This document shows positions 24,958-33,130 of a stretch of DNA of 64,000 nucleotides, in pieces. The notes beneath the pieces were generated by a model. That model did no database searches. It had not been told where the DNA came from and saw only the letters and a list, made by a program, of their open reading frames with translations. Made by a program: the position numbers and the translations under genes. Positions within the stretch are counted from its first letter, which is position 1, and every line of letters begins with the position of its first letter. Origin of the DNA: an uncultured Muribaculum sp. (GTDB taxonomy: Bacteria > Bacteroidota > Bacteroidia > Bacteroidales > Muribaculaceae); contig CAJTSJ010000005.1 of NCBI GenBank assembly GCA_910578785.1, positions 1 through 64,000 on the forward strand, written 5' to 3'.

Positions 24958-27297
24958 ATGAATCGGATTGAGCGTGGATTGCCTGTAAGGCTTGTGCTGT
25001 GGTTGCTCTGCATTATATGTCCGGGCATTGTTTTTGCTATGACGGTCAGGGGAGTTGTGACTGATCCGGATAATCGTCCTCTCGAATTTGCCAATATAAC
25101 CCTTTATAATATGACTGACACTGCATTTGTGGGTGGATGTATTTCGGATGTAGATGGAAAATTCATGATAGAAATTGACAGCGACGAAAATTTGTTTTTT
25201 AAATGCTCATATATCGGTTATGAGCCATTTATCAATATAGCTTCGCCGGAAAACAGTGAATTCAATATAATCTTGAATCCGGAATCGCATTCCCTTCAGG
25301 AAGTTACCGTCAGCGCCAACATACCGCAAAGCCGGCTTACGGCATCGGGGTTGATAACTAATGTAGCGAATACGATGTTGAGTACCCTCGGTACGGCGGA
25401 TGATGTGCTCGACTACATACCGCTCGTGGTTAAGGACGGCATGTCGTACAGCGTGTTCGGGCACGGCAAACCAATATTCTATATAAACGGCAGAAAAATG
25501 CGTGATCCATATGAATTGGTCAGGATTCCTTCGGGCGACATAATCAGCATAGAGGTCATTACCAATCCGGGCGCTCAGTATCCGGCATCGACTGCTTCTG
25601 TCATAAAAATTAAGACTCGATTGCCTGTGGGGGAAGGTCTGGGCGGTACATTGGTCTCGGAATATAGGCAGGGGCATCGCTCAACGTTCAATGAGCTCAT
25701 GTCGCTTAACTATCGTAAGGAAGGATTGGATATATTTGCGCAGTTTTCGTTCACAAAGGTTACTTCGCAAGAGGTTAACGATTCATATATGAAGATAGAA
25801 ACAGACCGTACATGGGAACATCATGCGGCGGAAAGGATTTCCAGTTTGTCAAAAAGGCTGTCTTCAACAGTGGGTGCAAACTATGTGTTCAACCCAAAGC
25901 ATTCCGCAGGAGTCCGATACACATTTAATGCTATGCCTCAATCGCGCATTACCGGCGTAAGAAATTCCGAATCTTTTGAAAACGGGATTCTTGATGACCG
26001 CATAAGTTCAAATATTACGATAGACAACGACAACAGTCCAAGCCATCTTGTGAATGCCTATTATATCGGAACGGTAAACTCCATCGGAATTAATTTTAAT
26101 GTCGATTATGTCGACCAACGGTCCGGTTCGTCTTTTCTGAACGAAGAAGCAAGTGAACTTGGGCAGTCGAGACTGGTATCTTCGGAAAGTATGGTTAGGA
26201 GCCGTCTTGTAGCTTCGAAATTGTTTTTTGAAATTCCGTTACTGGACGGCAATCTTACGATTGGAGCGGAATACAGCTATACGGACAGGCATGACAATTA
26301 TGACAATAAGGAAAATTTGGTGAAAAACAGCAATACGCACCTTACAAACACGAATGTCGCTCCATTTTTGGAGTATTCGCGGAAGTTTCCGTTCGGCAAT
26401 ACGAGCATAGGTGTCAGGTTTGAACATCTTGATTTTGATTATTACGAAAATGGACTGCACATAGACGGACAGAGCCGTAGCTTTAATCACATATATCCCT
26501 CGATAGCCTGGTCGAAGAGATTCGGCGTGTTTCAGGTGCAGTCTGCATACAATCTGTACACTTCGCATCCTTCATATTCCGAGCTTAGCGGAAATGTGAC
26601 GTACGCCAACCGGTATCAGTATCAGACCGGAAATCCATATCTGAAATCAGGTATCAATCATAACGTATCTTTTACGGCAATGTGGAATTATGTGGTACTT
26701 AATGCGGGATATGACGACAAGCGCGATGCTATCATGCAGTCGATGTATGTCAGTGAAGACGACCCTTCTGTGTCGGTGCTTACTTATGAAAATGTCCCAT
26801 CGGTTAAGTCGGCCTTTGCGTACCTGTCGATACGTCCTACATTTGGAATATACCGTCCGCAATTGATGCTGTCTTTTACAAAACAATGGTTTTCAATGGA
26901 GTCCATGGGACAACGCGTAAGTCTGGGACATCCGCTTTATGCTGTCAGGTTGAATAATATTTTTATGTTGCCATGTGACTGGATGATTAATGTAGTTGGT
27001 GCGATAGGCTCAAAAGCATCGGTACAGAACCATACTGAGCGCCGGCTTTCGGGAGGATGTTCTGCGGTGGTCTATAAATGGTTCTTAAAGAAGTCTCTGC
27101 AGGTCAGTGTTACAGCAAATGATATATTCAATACGCAAAAGAACGATATAGATTATTACCTTAACTGTGCTCAGGGGTGGCAATATTCCCATTCTGACAG
27201 TAGGAAAGTCATAGTGGCATTACGTTATAATTTCAACACGTCCAAAAGTAAATATCGCGGACAAGGAGCGGGACAATCCGAAAAAGACCGACTATAA
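24958..27297 (+). CDS. outer-membrane beta-barrel protein, TonB-receptor-like
   Basis: From the chosen Met the protein has 779 residues; an upstream in-frame ATG at 24904 would add 18. The later start gives a normal signal peptide (basic RGLPVR, hydrophobic LVLWLLCIICPGIVFA). Next come a carboxypeptidase-regulatory-like domain (VRGVVTDPDNRPLEFANITLYN), the QEVTVSAN linker, a plug domain (VLDYIPLVVKDGMSYSVFG, YINGRKM) and an OMP_b-brl_3 barrel. The substrate is unknown and there is no SusD partner. It is monocistronic, transcribed away from the decayed export locus, and ends at the shared hairpin at 27322-27347. Confidence 0.8.
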   Translation: MNRIERGLPVRLVLWLLCIICPGIVFAMTVRGVVTDPDNRPLEFANITLYNMTDTAFVGGCISDVDGKFMIEIDSDENLFFKCSYIGYEPFINIASPENSEFNIILNPESHSLQEVTVSANIPQSRLTASGLITNVANTMLSTLGTADDVLDYIPLVVKDGMSYSVFGHGKPIFYINGRKMRDPYELVRIPSGDIISIEVITNPGAQYPASTASVIKIKTRLPVGEGLGGTLVSEYRQGHRSTFNELMSLNYRKEGLDIFAQFSFTKVTSQEVNDSYMKIETDRTWEHHAAERISSLSKRLSSTVGANYVFNPKHSAGVRYTFNAMPQSRITGVRNSESFENGILDDRISSNITIDNDNSPSHLVNAYYIGTVNSIGINFNVDYVDQRSGSSFLNEEASELGQSRLVSSESMVRSRLVASKLFFEIPLLDGNLTIGAEYSYTDRHDNYDNKENLVKNSNTHLTNTNVAPFLEYSRKFPFGNTSIGVRFEHLDFDYYENGLHIDGQSRSFNHIYPSIAWSKRFGVFQVQSAYNLYTSHPSYSELSGNVTYANRYQYQTGNPYLKSGINHNVSFTAMWNYVVLNAGYDDKRDAIMQSMYVSEDDPSVSVLTYENVPSVKSAFAYLSIRPTFGIYRPQLMLSFTKQWFSMESMGQRVSLGHPLYAVRLNNIFMLPCDWMINVVGAIGSKASVQNHTERRLSGGCSAVVYKWFLKKSLQVSVTANDIFNTQKNDIDYYLNCAQGWQYSHSDSRKVIVALRYNFNTSKSKYRGQGAGQSEKDRL

Positions 27298-27321
27298 CCA
27301 CCTCATAAACAAACAATAAAA

Positions 27322-27347
27322 AAGCCGGCTTCAATCGAAGCCGGCTT
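27322..27347. terminator. bidirectional terminator between the barrel gene and ferredoxin
   Basis: Perfect 11-bp stem (27322-27332 with 27337-27347), 4-base loop, with a T6 run on the minus strand and a weaker T-rich tail on the plus strand. It closes two convergent genes. Confidence 0.85.
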
Positions 27348-27372
27348 AAGTCTCATTATGAAGTGCGTGAGC

Positions 27373-27543
27373 TTATTCCCCGGGGATGATTGCTTCGCTG
27401 GGGCAAACTTCTGCGCAGCTACCGCATTCGATGCAGGTGTCGGGATCGATGTGATAGATGTCGCCTTCAGAGATAGCCTCTACGGGGCAAACGGGAAGAC
27501 AAGTTCCACAAGCTACACACTTGTCAGTGATTACGTAAGCCAT
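27373..27543 (-). CDS. 2x[4Fe-4S] ferredoxin
   Basis: A 56-residue bacterial-type ferredoxin, read directly from the minus strand. It begins MAYVITDKCVACGTC and has two cluster motifs, CVACGTCLPVCP and CIECGSCAEVCP, each of CxxCxxCxxxCP form, with the usual internal pseudo-symmetry. It ends SEAIIPGE. It is a soluble low-potential electron carrier, the natural partner for 2-oxoacid:ferredoxin oxidoreductases such as IorAB in this window, whose alpha subunit lacks its own cluster domain. It has its own promoter (TACCTTTG at 27593-27600) and terminator. Length is standard for clostridial-type ferredoxins. Confidence 0.95.
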   Translation of the reverse strand: MAYVITDKCVACGTCLPVCPVEAISEGDIYHIDPDTCIECGSCAEVCPSEAIIPGE

Positions 27544-27592
27544 GATAAACTAAATTTTAGATATTATACGATTAAAGAATTGTTATACACTG

Positions 27593-27600
27593 CAAAGGTA
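27593..27600 (-). promoter_or_regulatory. -7 box of the ferredoxin gene
   Basis: TACCTTTG on the minus strand, about 50 bases upstream of the start codon. Confidence 0.55.
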
Positions 27601-27669
27601 AACATTTATTTGGAATTAGCTTAAGAGATTGGCAACTTTTTATCATGTAATTTTGCCCCGTGGCCTGAC

Positions 27670-28272
27670 TCAGGGCAACTGAGTGCGAATCTCTTCGAGC
27701 TTAACCAGCTTGCTTACAATGGCGTATATGGTGATGCCGGCAGGGGAGTGGATCTTAAGTTTGGCCGAGATGTTGCGCCTGTGGGTCATTACGGTGTTGA
27801 CCGAGACGTTCATCTGCGCGGCGATTTCTTTGTTGGACATGCCTTTGGCTATGCTGACCACGACATCCTTTTCGCGCTGGCTCAGCGCCGAAGACTTTTC
27901 TTCCATGTCGTCGGGCTCCTTGGCCGCCAGCTTTTCTATGGCCGTCTCCAGTTCCGGCGCCGGATCGTAAAGCGAAACCACTGCATCGAACAGTTCAAGC
28001 GTCGACTTGGGCAGACTGCAGTGCTGTATGCCGATGAATTTAGGCGATGGTCCTTCCGCCGCTGAACGTATCGCGTCGATTATGCCGTGTCCGGCCAACA
28101 GGGGATCGGTAATGATGACCGACGGTCGCAGACGGGCTGTCTGCTCCATAGCGCGGGACTCGTCTATACGGTGGATGGTGCGTCCCGCGGCTTTTGACTT
28201 GCCGAGTATCTGGCTTACTCCGCTTTCGATTATGGGCGGAAGCGACATTATTCCGATGACTGTCTGTTTCAT
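27670..28272 (-). CDS. LuxR-family regulator with pseudo-receiver domain
   Basis: A 200-residue DNA-binding protein. The C-terminal LuxR/GerE helix-turn-helix is clear: LSQREKDVVVSIAKGMSNKEI, then MNVSVNTVMTHRRNISAKL. The N-terminal half has a receiver-like fold with Asp56 in VIITDPLLA, but the usual acidic pair near the N terminus is missing (IGIMSLPP), so phosphorylation is doubtful. Its start codon overlaps the stop of the hemerythrin gene by four bases (ATGA), so the two are coupled. The pairing suggests it controls a response to oxygen, nitric oxide or iron stress; that role is inferred from the neighbour. Confidence 0.85.
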   Translation of the reverse strand: MKQTVIGIMSLPPIIESGVSQILGKSKAAGRTIHRIDESRAMEQTARLRPSVIITDPLLAGHGIIDAIRSAAEGPSPKFIGIQHCSLPKSTLELFDAVVSLYDPAPELETAIEKLAAKEPDDMEEKSSALSQREKDVVVSIAKGMSNKEIAAQMNVSVNTVMTHRRNISAKLKIHSPAGITIYAIVSKLVKLEEIRTQLP

Positions 28273-28949
28273 CCTTTGTCTTCGAGTGAGGCTATCAACG
28301 GAATCAGTATCAGATTTTCTATATCGGCATGTGAGTCGAGGTCGTCTTCCGCATTGTAGAGATCGACGAGTACATCATACATGCGGTTGGGCATCGACGT
28401 GGTGTAGAAGCGCAGGATTATATTCTTCAGGTCAGCGAGTTTCCGGGCTATTTCGTCGTGGTGGCGCTTGAATATGCTGATATTGTAGGTCGACACATCG
28501 CCGGCTATCAATGAGCGAATGTAGGGAAATACTTTGTTCTCTTCGTAAGCGAAGTGCTTCTTCACTTCCTCTATATACTCGTCGAAGAAGGCGATTATGG
28601 CAGGATTGATATCACTGAGTGTTTCGTCGAGGGCGTCAAGCAGATTCCGGCGAATGTGCGGGAACTTGTAGCGCAGAAAGTAGTCGTGGCTGTTGTGCAG
28701 AAAGTCTACTATGGCCAGCGGCGATATGTCCGGCATGGTCTCGGCATCGATGTGTCCGCTAAGTATGAAGTTGATGATGAACAGGAACACCTTCACATCT
28801 ATGCCGTTTTCGGCGCAGACATCTTCGATGCGCCTGTCCTGAAAGCCAAGCGGTATGTTGAATCTGCTTAAAATAGGGAGAATGTTGTAGTCCTGTTCTA
28901 TAAGGTCTACAACACTCTCTTTTCCTGTGAAATTCTTCGTAAGCTTCAT
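28269..28949 (-). CDS. hemerythrin-domain protein, RIC/ScdA-like
   Basis: A 226-residue protein with a short N-terminal DUF542-like segment (SVVDLIEQDYNILPILSRFNIPLG) and an all-helical hemerythrin domain. Candidate di-iron ligands are in HNSHDYFL, KKHFAYEENKVFP, FKRHHDEI and DLDSHADIENLILIP. RIC/YtfE/ScdA proteins help repair iron-sulfur clusters after nitric oxide or oxidant damage. The canonical Cys-Pro pair of the ScdA N-terminal domain is not present, so this is a variant. It lies 15 bases after valS and is coupled to the LuxR regulator downstream. Confidence 0.85.
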   Translation of the reverse strand: MKLTKNFTGKESVVDLIEQDYNILPILSRFNIPLGFQDRRIEDVCAENGIDVKVFLFIINFILSGHIDAETMPDISPLAIVDFLHNSHDYFLRYKFPHIRRNLLDALDETLSDINPAIIAFFDEYIEEVKKHFAYEENKVFPYIRSLIAGDVSTYNISIFKRHHDEIARKLADLKNIILRFYTTSMPNRMYDVLVDLYNAEDDLDSHADIENLILIPLIASLEDKG

Positions 28950-28964
28950 GACGCCTGCGGAGAA

Positions 28965-31589
28965 CTATTTTTTAAGGGCTTCGATGCTTGCCTTAAGGCT
29001 GGTTATCTTAGTCTCGGCATCCTGTTGTTTGCGGCGTTCGGCGTCGACTACAGCCACGGGTGCATTGTTGACGAAGCGCTCGTTGGCAAGTTTCTTCATC
29101 ACAGAGCTGAGGAACCCTTCGTAATATGCAAGGTCCTTTTCAAGTCGGGCAAGCTCGGCATCGACATCGATGGTAGAAGCGAGGGGTATGTTGAACTCCG
29201 TAGTGCCTACCATGAACGATGCTGCGGCCGCGTCTTTGCAGGCTTCGGCATTGATGGCTTCGAGGCATGCGAGTTTGCGGATTACACTGTCAAGGCTGTT
29301 GTCCCATTTGCCGAGCACGTTGAGCGACAGCTCGACGCGGGGCGAGATATTTTTCGCCGCACGGACACCGCGAACGCCGGCCACTACTTCTTTGGCATGT
29401 TCCATCGAGGTGATTATAGCATTGTCGGCATCCTTGACAGAGGGGAGCACGGCCAGCATGATCGATTCGCCTTCGGCACGCTGCTGCAGGTGTTGCCAGA
29501 GTTCTTCCGTGATGAACGGCATGAACGGATGGAGCAGTCGCAGAAGTGTGTCAAAATAGCCAAGTGTGGCCTCGTATGTAGCGCGGTCGATGGGTTGCTG
29601 ATAGGCAGGCTTGACCATCTCGAGATACCATGAAGAGAATTCGTCCCAGAACAGGCGGTAGATTGCCATCAAGGCTTCGCTGAGGCGGAATTTGCCGAAC
29701 AGGTCCTGCACTTCGGCCATAGTGGCGTTGAGTTGCGCTCCGAACCATTCGACGGCCTTGGCTGAGCTTTCCGGCTGTTGAATGTCGGCCACTTCCCATC
29801 CCTTTACCAGACGGAATGCGTTCCAGATTTTGTTGCAGAAGTTGCGGCCCTGCTCGACGAGCTTGTCGTCAAACAGAATGTCGTTGCCTGCAGGAGCGGA
29901 CAACATCATGCCCATGCGCACACCGTCGGCTCCGTAGGTGGCTATGAGGTTCAGGGGGTCGGGGGAGTTGCCGAGCTGTTTCGACATCTTTCGGCCGAGC
30001 TTGTCGCGTACGATACCGGTGAAGTAAACGTTGCGGAACGGCATGTCGTGCATATATTCGTAGCCGGCGATAATCATTCGCGCTACCCAGAAGAATATGA
30101 TGTCCGGACCGGTCACAAGCGTGGCAGTGGGGTAATAATACTTGATTTCTTCATTGTCGGGGTCGAGAATGCCGTTGAAGAGCGATATCGGCCACAACCA
30201 TGAGCTGAACCAGGTGTCGAGTCCATCCTCATCCTGACGCAGGTCTGCGAGGGTGAGCGATGCGTCGCCGGTGAGGCTCATGGCCTCTTCGAGAGCCTGT
30301 TCGGGAGTCTCGCCTACGACTATGCGTCCGTCGGGCAGATAGTAGGCCGGGATGCGGTGTCCCCACCAGAGCTGGCGTGAGATACACCAGTCTTTGATGT
30401 CGGTCATCCAGTGGTTGTAGGTGTTCTTGAATTTTTCCGGCACGAACTTTATGTGGTCGTCCATTACAGCATCGAGTGCCGGCTTGCAGAGTGCCTCCAT
30501 CTTGAGGAACCACTGGTCAGACAGACGCGGTTCGGTGGCAGTGTCGGGGTTGCGCTCCGAATAACCGACCTTGTTTTCGTAGTCTTCGATTTTTTCAATC
30601 AGTCCTGCGTTCTGGAGGTCGACGGCTATCTGCTTGCGCACATCGAAGCGGTCCATTCCGACATACATTCCTGCGGCTTCGCTGATGGTTCCGTTGTCGT
30701 TGAATATGTCGATGGTCTCAAGGTTGTGCTTCTGACCGAGCATGTTGTCGTTCATGTCGTGGGCCGGAGTCACTTTAAGACATCCTGTACCGAACTCAAT
30801 GTCCACGTAATCGTCTTCGATTACCGGAATCTCGCGGTTGACCAGAGGCACGATGACGCGTTTGCCTTTCAGGTGCTGGTTCTTGGGGTCGTTGGGGTTT
30901 ATGCACATGGCAGTGTCGCCCATAATGGTCTCCGGACGTGTCGTTGCCACGATTGCATAGCCGTCTTCGCCCACGATTTTGTAGCGGAGATAATATAGCT
31001 TGCTGTGCTCTTCCTTATATATAACTTCGATGTCGCTCAGTGCGGTGCATGCTTTCGGGTCCCAGTTGACCATGCGCTTGCCTCGATATATCAGTCCCTT
31101 GCGGTAAAGATCGCAGAACACTTTGATTACGCTTTTAGAGCGTATATCGTCCATGGTGAATGCCGTGCGGCTCCAGTCGCATGACGCGCCGAGCTTCTTG
31201 AGCTGTTCGAGGATGATGCCTCCGTGCTTTTCTTTCCATTCCCAGGCGTGCTTCAGGAATTCCTCGCGTGTGAGGTCGCTTTTCTTGATACCCTCTTTGG
31301 CGAGCTTTGCCACTACTTTGGCCTCGGTGGCTATTGATGCATGGTCGGTTCCCGGTACCCACAGGGCATTCTTGCCTTCCATGCGAGCCCGGCGTATCAG
31401 GATGTCCTGAATTGTATTGTTCAGCATATGCCCCATGTGGAGTATGCCCGTGACGTTTGGCGGCGGGATGACAATAGTGTATGGTTCTCGTTCATCGGGT
31501 GTCGACTTGAACATGTCATGTTCCATCCAGTAGCTGTACCATTTGTCCTCGACTTCCGAGGGGCTGTAAGTCTTGGCTAACTCTTTCAT
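28965..31589 (-). CDS. valS: valyl-tRNA synthetase
   Basis: An 874-residue class I synthetase that charges tRNA-Val. The HIGH motif reads HMGH at residues 51-54 (PPNVTGILHMGH) and the KMSKS motif reads KMSKQ in GRKMSKQLGNSPDP. The editing domain (TTRPETIMGDTA) is present, as is the C-terminal coiled-coil arm (DAELARLEKDLAYYEGFL to the end). Length is normal. Two minus-strand -7-like boxes lie upstream (31621-31628 and 31649-31656). The hemerythrin and LuxR genes follow closely and may be read through from it. Confidence 0.97.
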   Translation of the reverse strand: MKELAKTYSPSEVEDKWYSYWMEHDMFKSTPDEREPYTIVIPPPNVTGILHMGHMLNNTIQDILIRRARMEGKNALWVPGTDHASIATEAKVVAKLAKEGIKKSDLTREEFLKHAWEWKEKHGGIILEQLKKLGASCDWSRTAFTMDDIRSKSVIKVFCDLYRKGLIYRGKRMVNWDPKACTALSDIEVIYKEEHSKLYYLRYKIVGEDGYAIVATTRPETIMGDTAMCINPNDPKNQHLKGKRVIVPLVNREIPVIEDDYVDIEFGTGCLKVTPAHDMNDNMLGQKHNLETIDIFNDNGTISEAAGMYVGMDRFDVRKQIAVDLQNAGLIEKIEDYENKVGYSERNPDTATEPRLSDQWFLKMEALCKPALDAVMDDHIKFVPEKFKNTYNHWMTDIKDWCISRQLWWGHRIPAYYLPDGRIVVGETPEQALEEAMSLTGDASLTLADLRQDEDGLDTWFSSWLWPISLFNGILDPDNEEIKYYYPTATLVTGPDIIFFWVARMIIAGYEYMHDMPFRNVYFTGIVRDKLGRKMSKQLGNSPDPLNLIATYGADGVRMGMMLSAPAGNDILFDDKLVEQGRNFCNKIWNAFRLVKGWEVADIQQPESSAKAVEWFGAQLNATMAEVQDLFGKFRLSEALMAIYRLFWDEFSSWYLEMVKPAYQQPIDRATYEATLGYFDTLLRLLHPFMPFITEELWQHLQQRAEGESIMLAVLPSVKDADNAIITSMEHAKEVVAGVRGVRAAKNISPRVELSLNVLGKWDNSLDSVIRKLACLEAINAEACKDAAAASFMVGTTEFNIPLASTIDVDAELARLEKDLAYYEGFLSSVMKKLANERFVNNAPVAVVDAERRKQQDAETKITSLKASIEALKK

Positions 31590-31620
31590 GTTGTATATGT
31601 AATGTTTATATTATATTGTC

Positions 31621-31628
31621 CAAAAATA
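31621..31628 (-). promoter_or_regulatory. -7 box of valS
   Basis: TATTTTTG on the minus strand, 31 bases upstream of the start. A second TAATTTTG at 31649-31656 could be an alternative. Confidence 0.45.
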
Positions 31629-31686
31629 TTCTTCGTTGAAATTTTCTGCAAAATTAGTGAAAATAGTTGAATAATGCATAATGTTG

Positions 31687-32022
31687 TCAGCGGAGGCGGT
31701 TCATGGCATCGAGCATTTGCTGGAGTTCTGCCCTGATGGCCTTGAGACGCTCGACGGCGCGCGCATGGGTCGAGACACCGGAATGGTTGTTTTTGATCTG
31801 TTGCTGCGCCGCATTGATTTTAAGACCTTTTTCCTTGGTGAGGTAGATGACCATGCGGATTTTTTCTATATCGGATGCCGTGTAGAAACGTGTGCCGTGT
31901 TCATTGCGCTTGGGTTTGATGAATGTGAATTCCTTTTCCCAAAAGCGCAGAGTGCTCAGCGGTACACCTATGATTTCTGACACTTCGCGTATCTTGTAAT
32001 ATTTTTTGTCGGTCGAGTCCAT
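31687..32022 (-). CDS. MerR-family transcriptional regulator
   Basis: A 111-residue regulator. The winged helix-turn-helix is at the N terminus (YYKIREVSEIIGVPLSTLRFWEKEF, then RFYTASDIEKIRMVIYL), followed by a coiled-coil dimerisation helix to the end. There is no C-terminal effector domain and no Cys, so it is not a metal sensor of the MerR type. In Bacteroidota this short form is very common and usually sits beside an M23 peptidase, as here (12 bases after it), implying a conserved two-gene unit. The regulated target is not known. Confidence 0.88.
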   Translation of the reverse strand: MDSTDKKYYKIREVSEIIGVPLSTLRFWEKEFTFIKPKRNEHGTRFYTASDIEKIRMVIYLTKEKGLKINAAQQQIKNNHSGVSTHARAVERLKAIRAELQQMLDAMNRLR

Positions 32023-32034
32023 TTGTGCAGTGTG

Positions 32035-33006
32035 TCAGTCCATCACGTGTCCGGCATTTTCGGCGAGGCGCAGAAGCTCGTCGTATTCCTCCGGGGTTAT
32101 GTCCATAAAATAATAGTTTATCGGGTTCTGCGGAGCGCCTTTGTAGCGCACTTCGTAGTGAAGATGGTTGCCTGTCGACTTTCCGGTGTTCCCGACTTCG
32201 CCGATTAGGTCGCCACGCTTAACTTTAGTGCCCGGTTTGGTATGGATTTTGCTCAAATGGGCATAGCGGGTCACATAGTTGTAGCCGTGGTTGATTTCCA
32301 CCATGTTTCCGTAGCCGCTCTGCCATCCGGCCATGACTACTTCGCCGTCGGCTGTGGCATAGACCGGAGTTCCGCGGTCGGCGGCAAAGTCAAGGCCTTC
32401 ATGGAATTTGCTTGTGCCGTATATCGGGTCTCGTCGGTAGCCGTAGCCCGAGGCCATCTGCTTCATGAACTTCTGGGGCACAGGCTGTATGGCCGGAATG
32501 TGGGTTATGCGGTCCTTATTGTCGCGGGCCAGTTGCTGGAGCTCATTGAACGATTTAATCTGGGTATATAGCTGTCTGTCGAAGATGTCCATCTTCTTGG
32601 TCAGATTTTTTATTAGTTCGGCATCCTGCAGGTGGTTAAGATGCCGGTAGCGGTTTTCGTTGTCCAGCCCGGCATAGATCTGAGCGTTTGACAGGCGGGG
32701 CGCGCCCATGATGACACGATAGAAGTTGTCGTCGCGCGCCATTATATCGTTCATCACGTCTACCGATATGTCGAGCCGGCGGTTAAGGATGTCAATTTCG
32801 TCGCGCAACTGTTCGTTTTCCTGGCGGAGAATTTTTTCGCGGGGAGTGTCAATCAGATAGTATACGATGCCGAATATCACTGTCAGGCAACATCCGGCCA
32901 CAAGCGTATTTCTCAATGCCACCCATATCCGTGACGCACGGGTCGGATAGACTCGCTCATACTTGTCGGTAGCCGGATTATATCTATAAAATACTCTTGA
33001 ACTCAT
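32035..33006 (-). CDS. M23-family peptidoglycan peptidase, membrane-anchored
   Basis: A 323-residue protein. A membrane segment at about residues 31-51 (LRNTLVAGCCLTVIFGIVYYL) is followed by a coiled coil (REKILRQENEQLRDEIDILN) and a LytM/M23 domain. Zinc-binding motifs are intact: HEGLDFAADRGTPVYATADG and GNHLHYEVRYKG. It likely trims cross-links in peptidoglycan or activates amidases in the periplasm. A -7 box TATTTTTG lies at 33029-33036. The promoter overlaps that of alaS, which runs the other way. Confidence 0.92.
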   Translation of the reverse strand: MSSRVFYRYNPATDKYERVYPTRASRIWVALRNTLVAGCCLTVIFGIVYYLIDTPREKILRQENEQLRDEIDILNRRLDISVDVMNDIMARDDNFYRVIMGAPRLSNAQIYAGLDNENRYRHLNHLQDAELIKNLTKKMDIFDRQLYTQIKSFNELQQLARDNKDRITHIPAIQPVPQKFMKQMASGYGYRRDPIYGTSKFHEGLDFAADRGTPVYATADGEVVMAGWQSGYGNMVEINHGYNYVTRYAHLSKIHTKPGTKVKRGDLIGEVGNTGKSTGNHLHYEVRYKGAPQNPINYYFMDITPEEYDELLRLAENAGHVMD

Positions 33007-33028
33007 CGATGCTTGAAATGTGAATTTG

Positions 33029-33056
33029 CAAAAATAATAATATTAAGCTAATTTTG
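33029..33056. promoter_or_regulatory. divergent promoters of the M23 peptidase and alaS
   Basis: Minus-strand TATTTTTG at 33029-33036 and plus-strand TAATTTTG at 33049-33056 are only 12 bases apart, so the two -7/-33 regions interpenetrate. Confidence 0.55.
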
Positions 33057-33130
33057 CAGATAATTTGATGGTAAATAAAGTGAAAAAACCGTCTTTAAGT
33101 AGTCAATCAAACTATAAATGTTAATATAAA

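Noticed and set aside
30411..30998. 195-codon plus-strand frame opposite valS
   Set aside because: Antisense shadow of valS.
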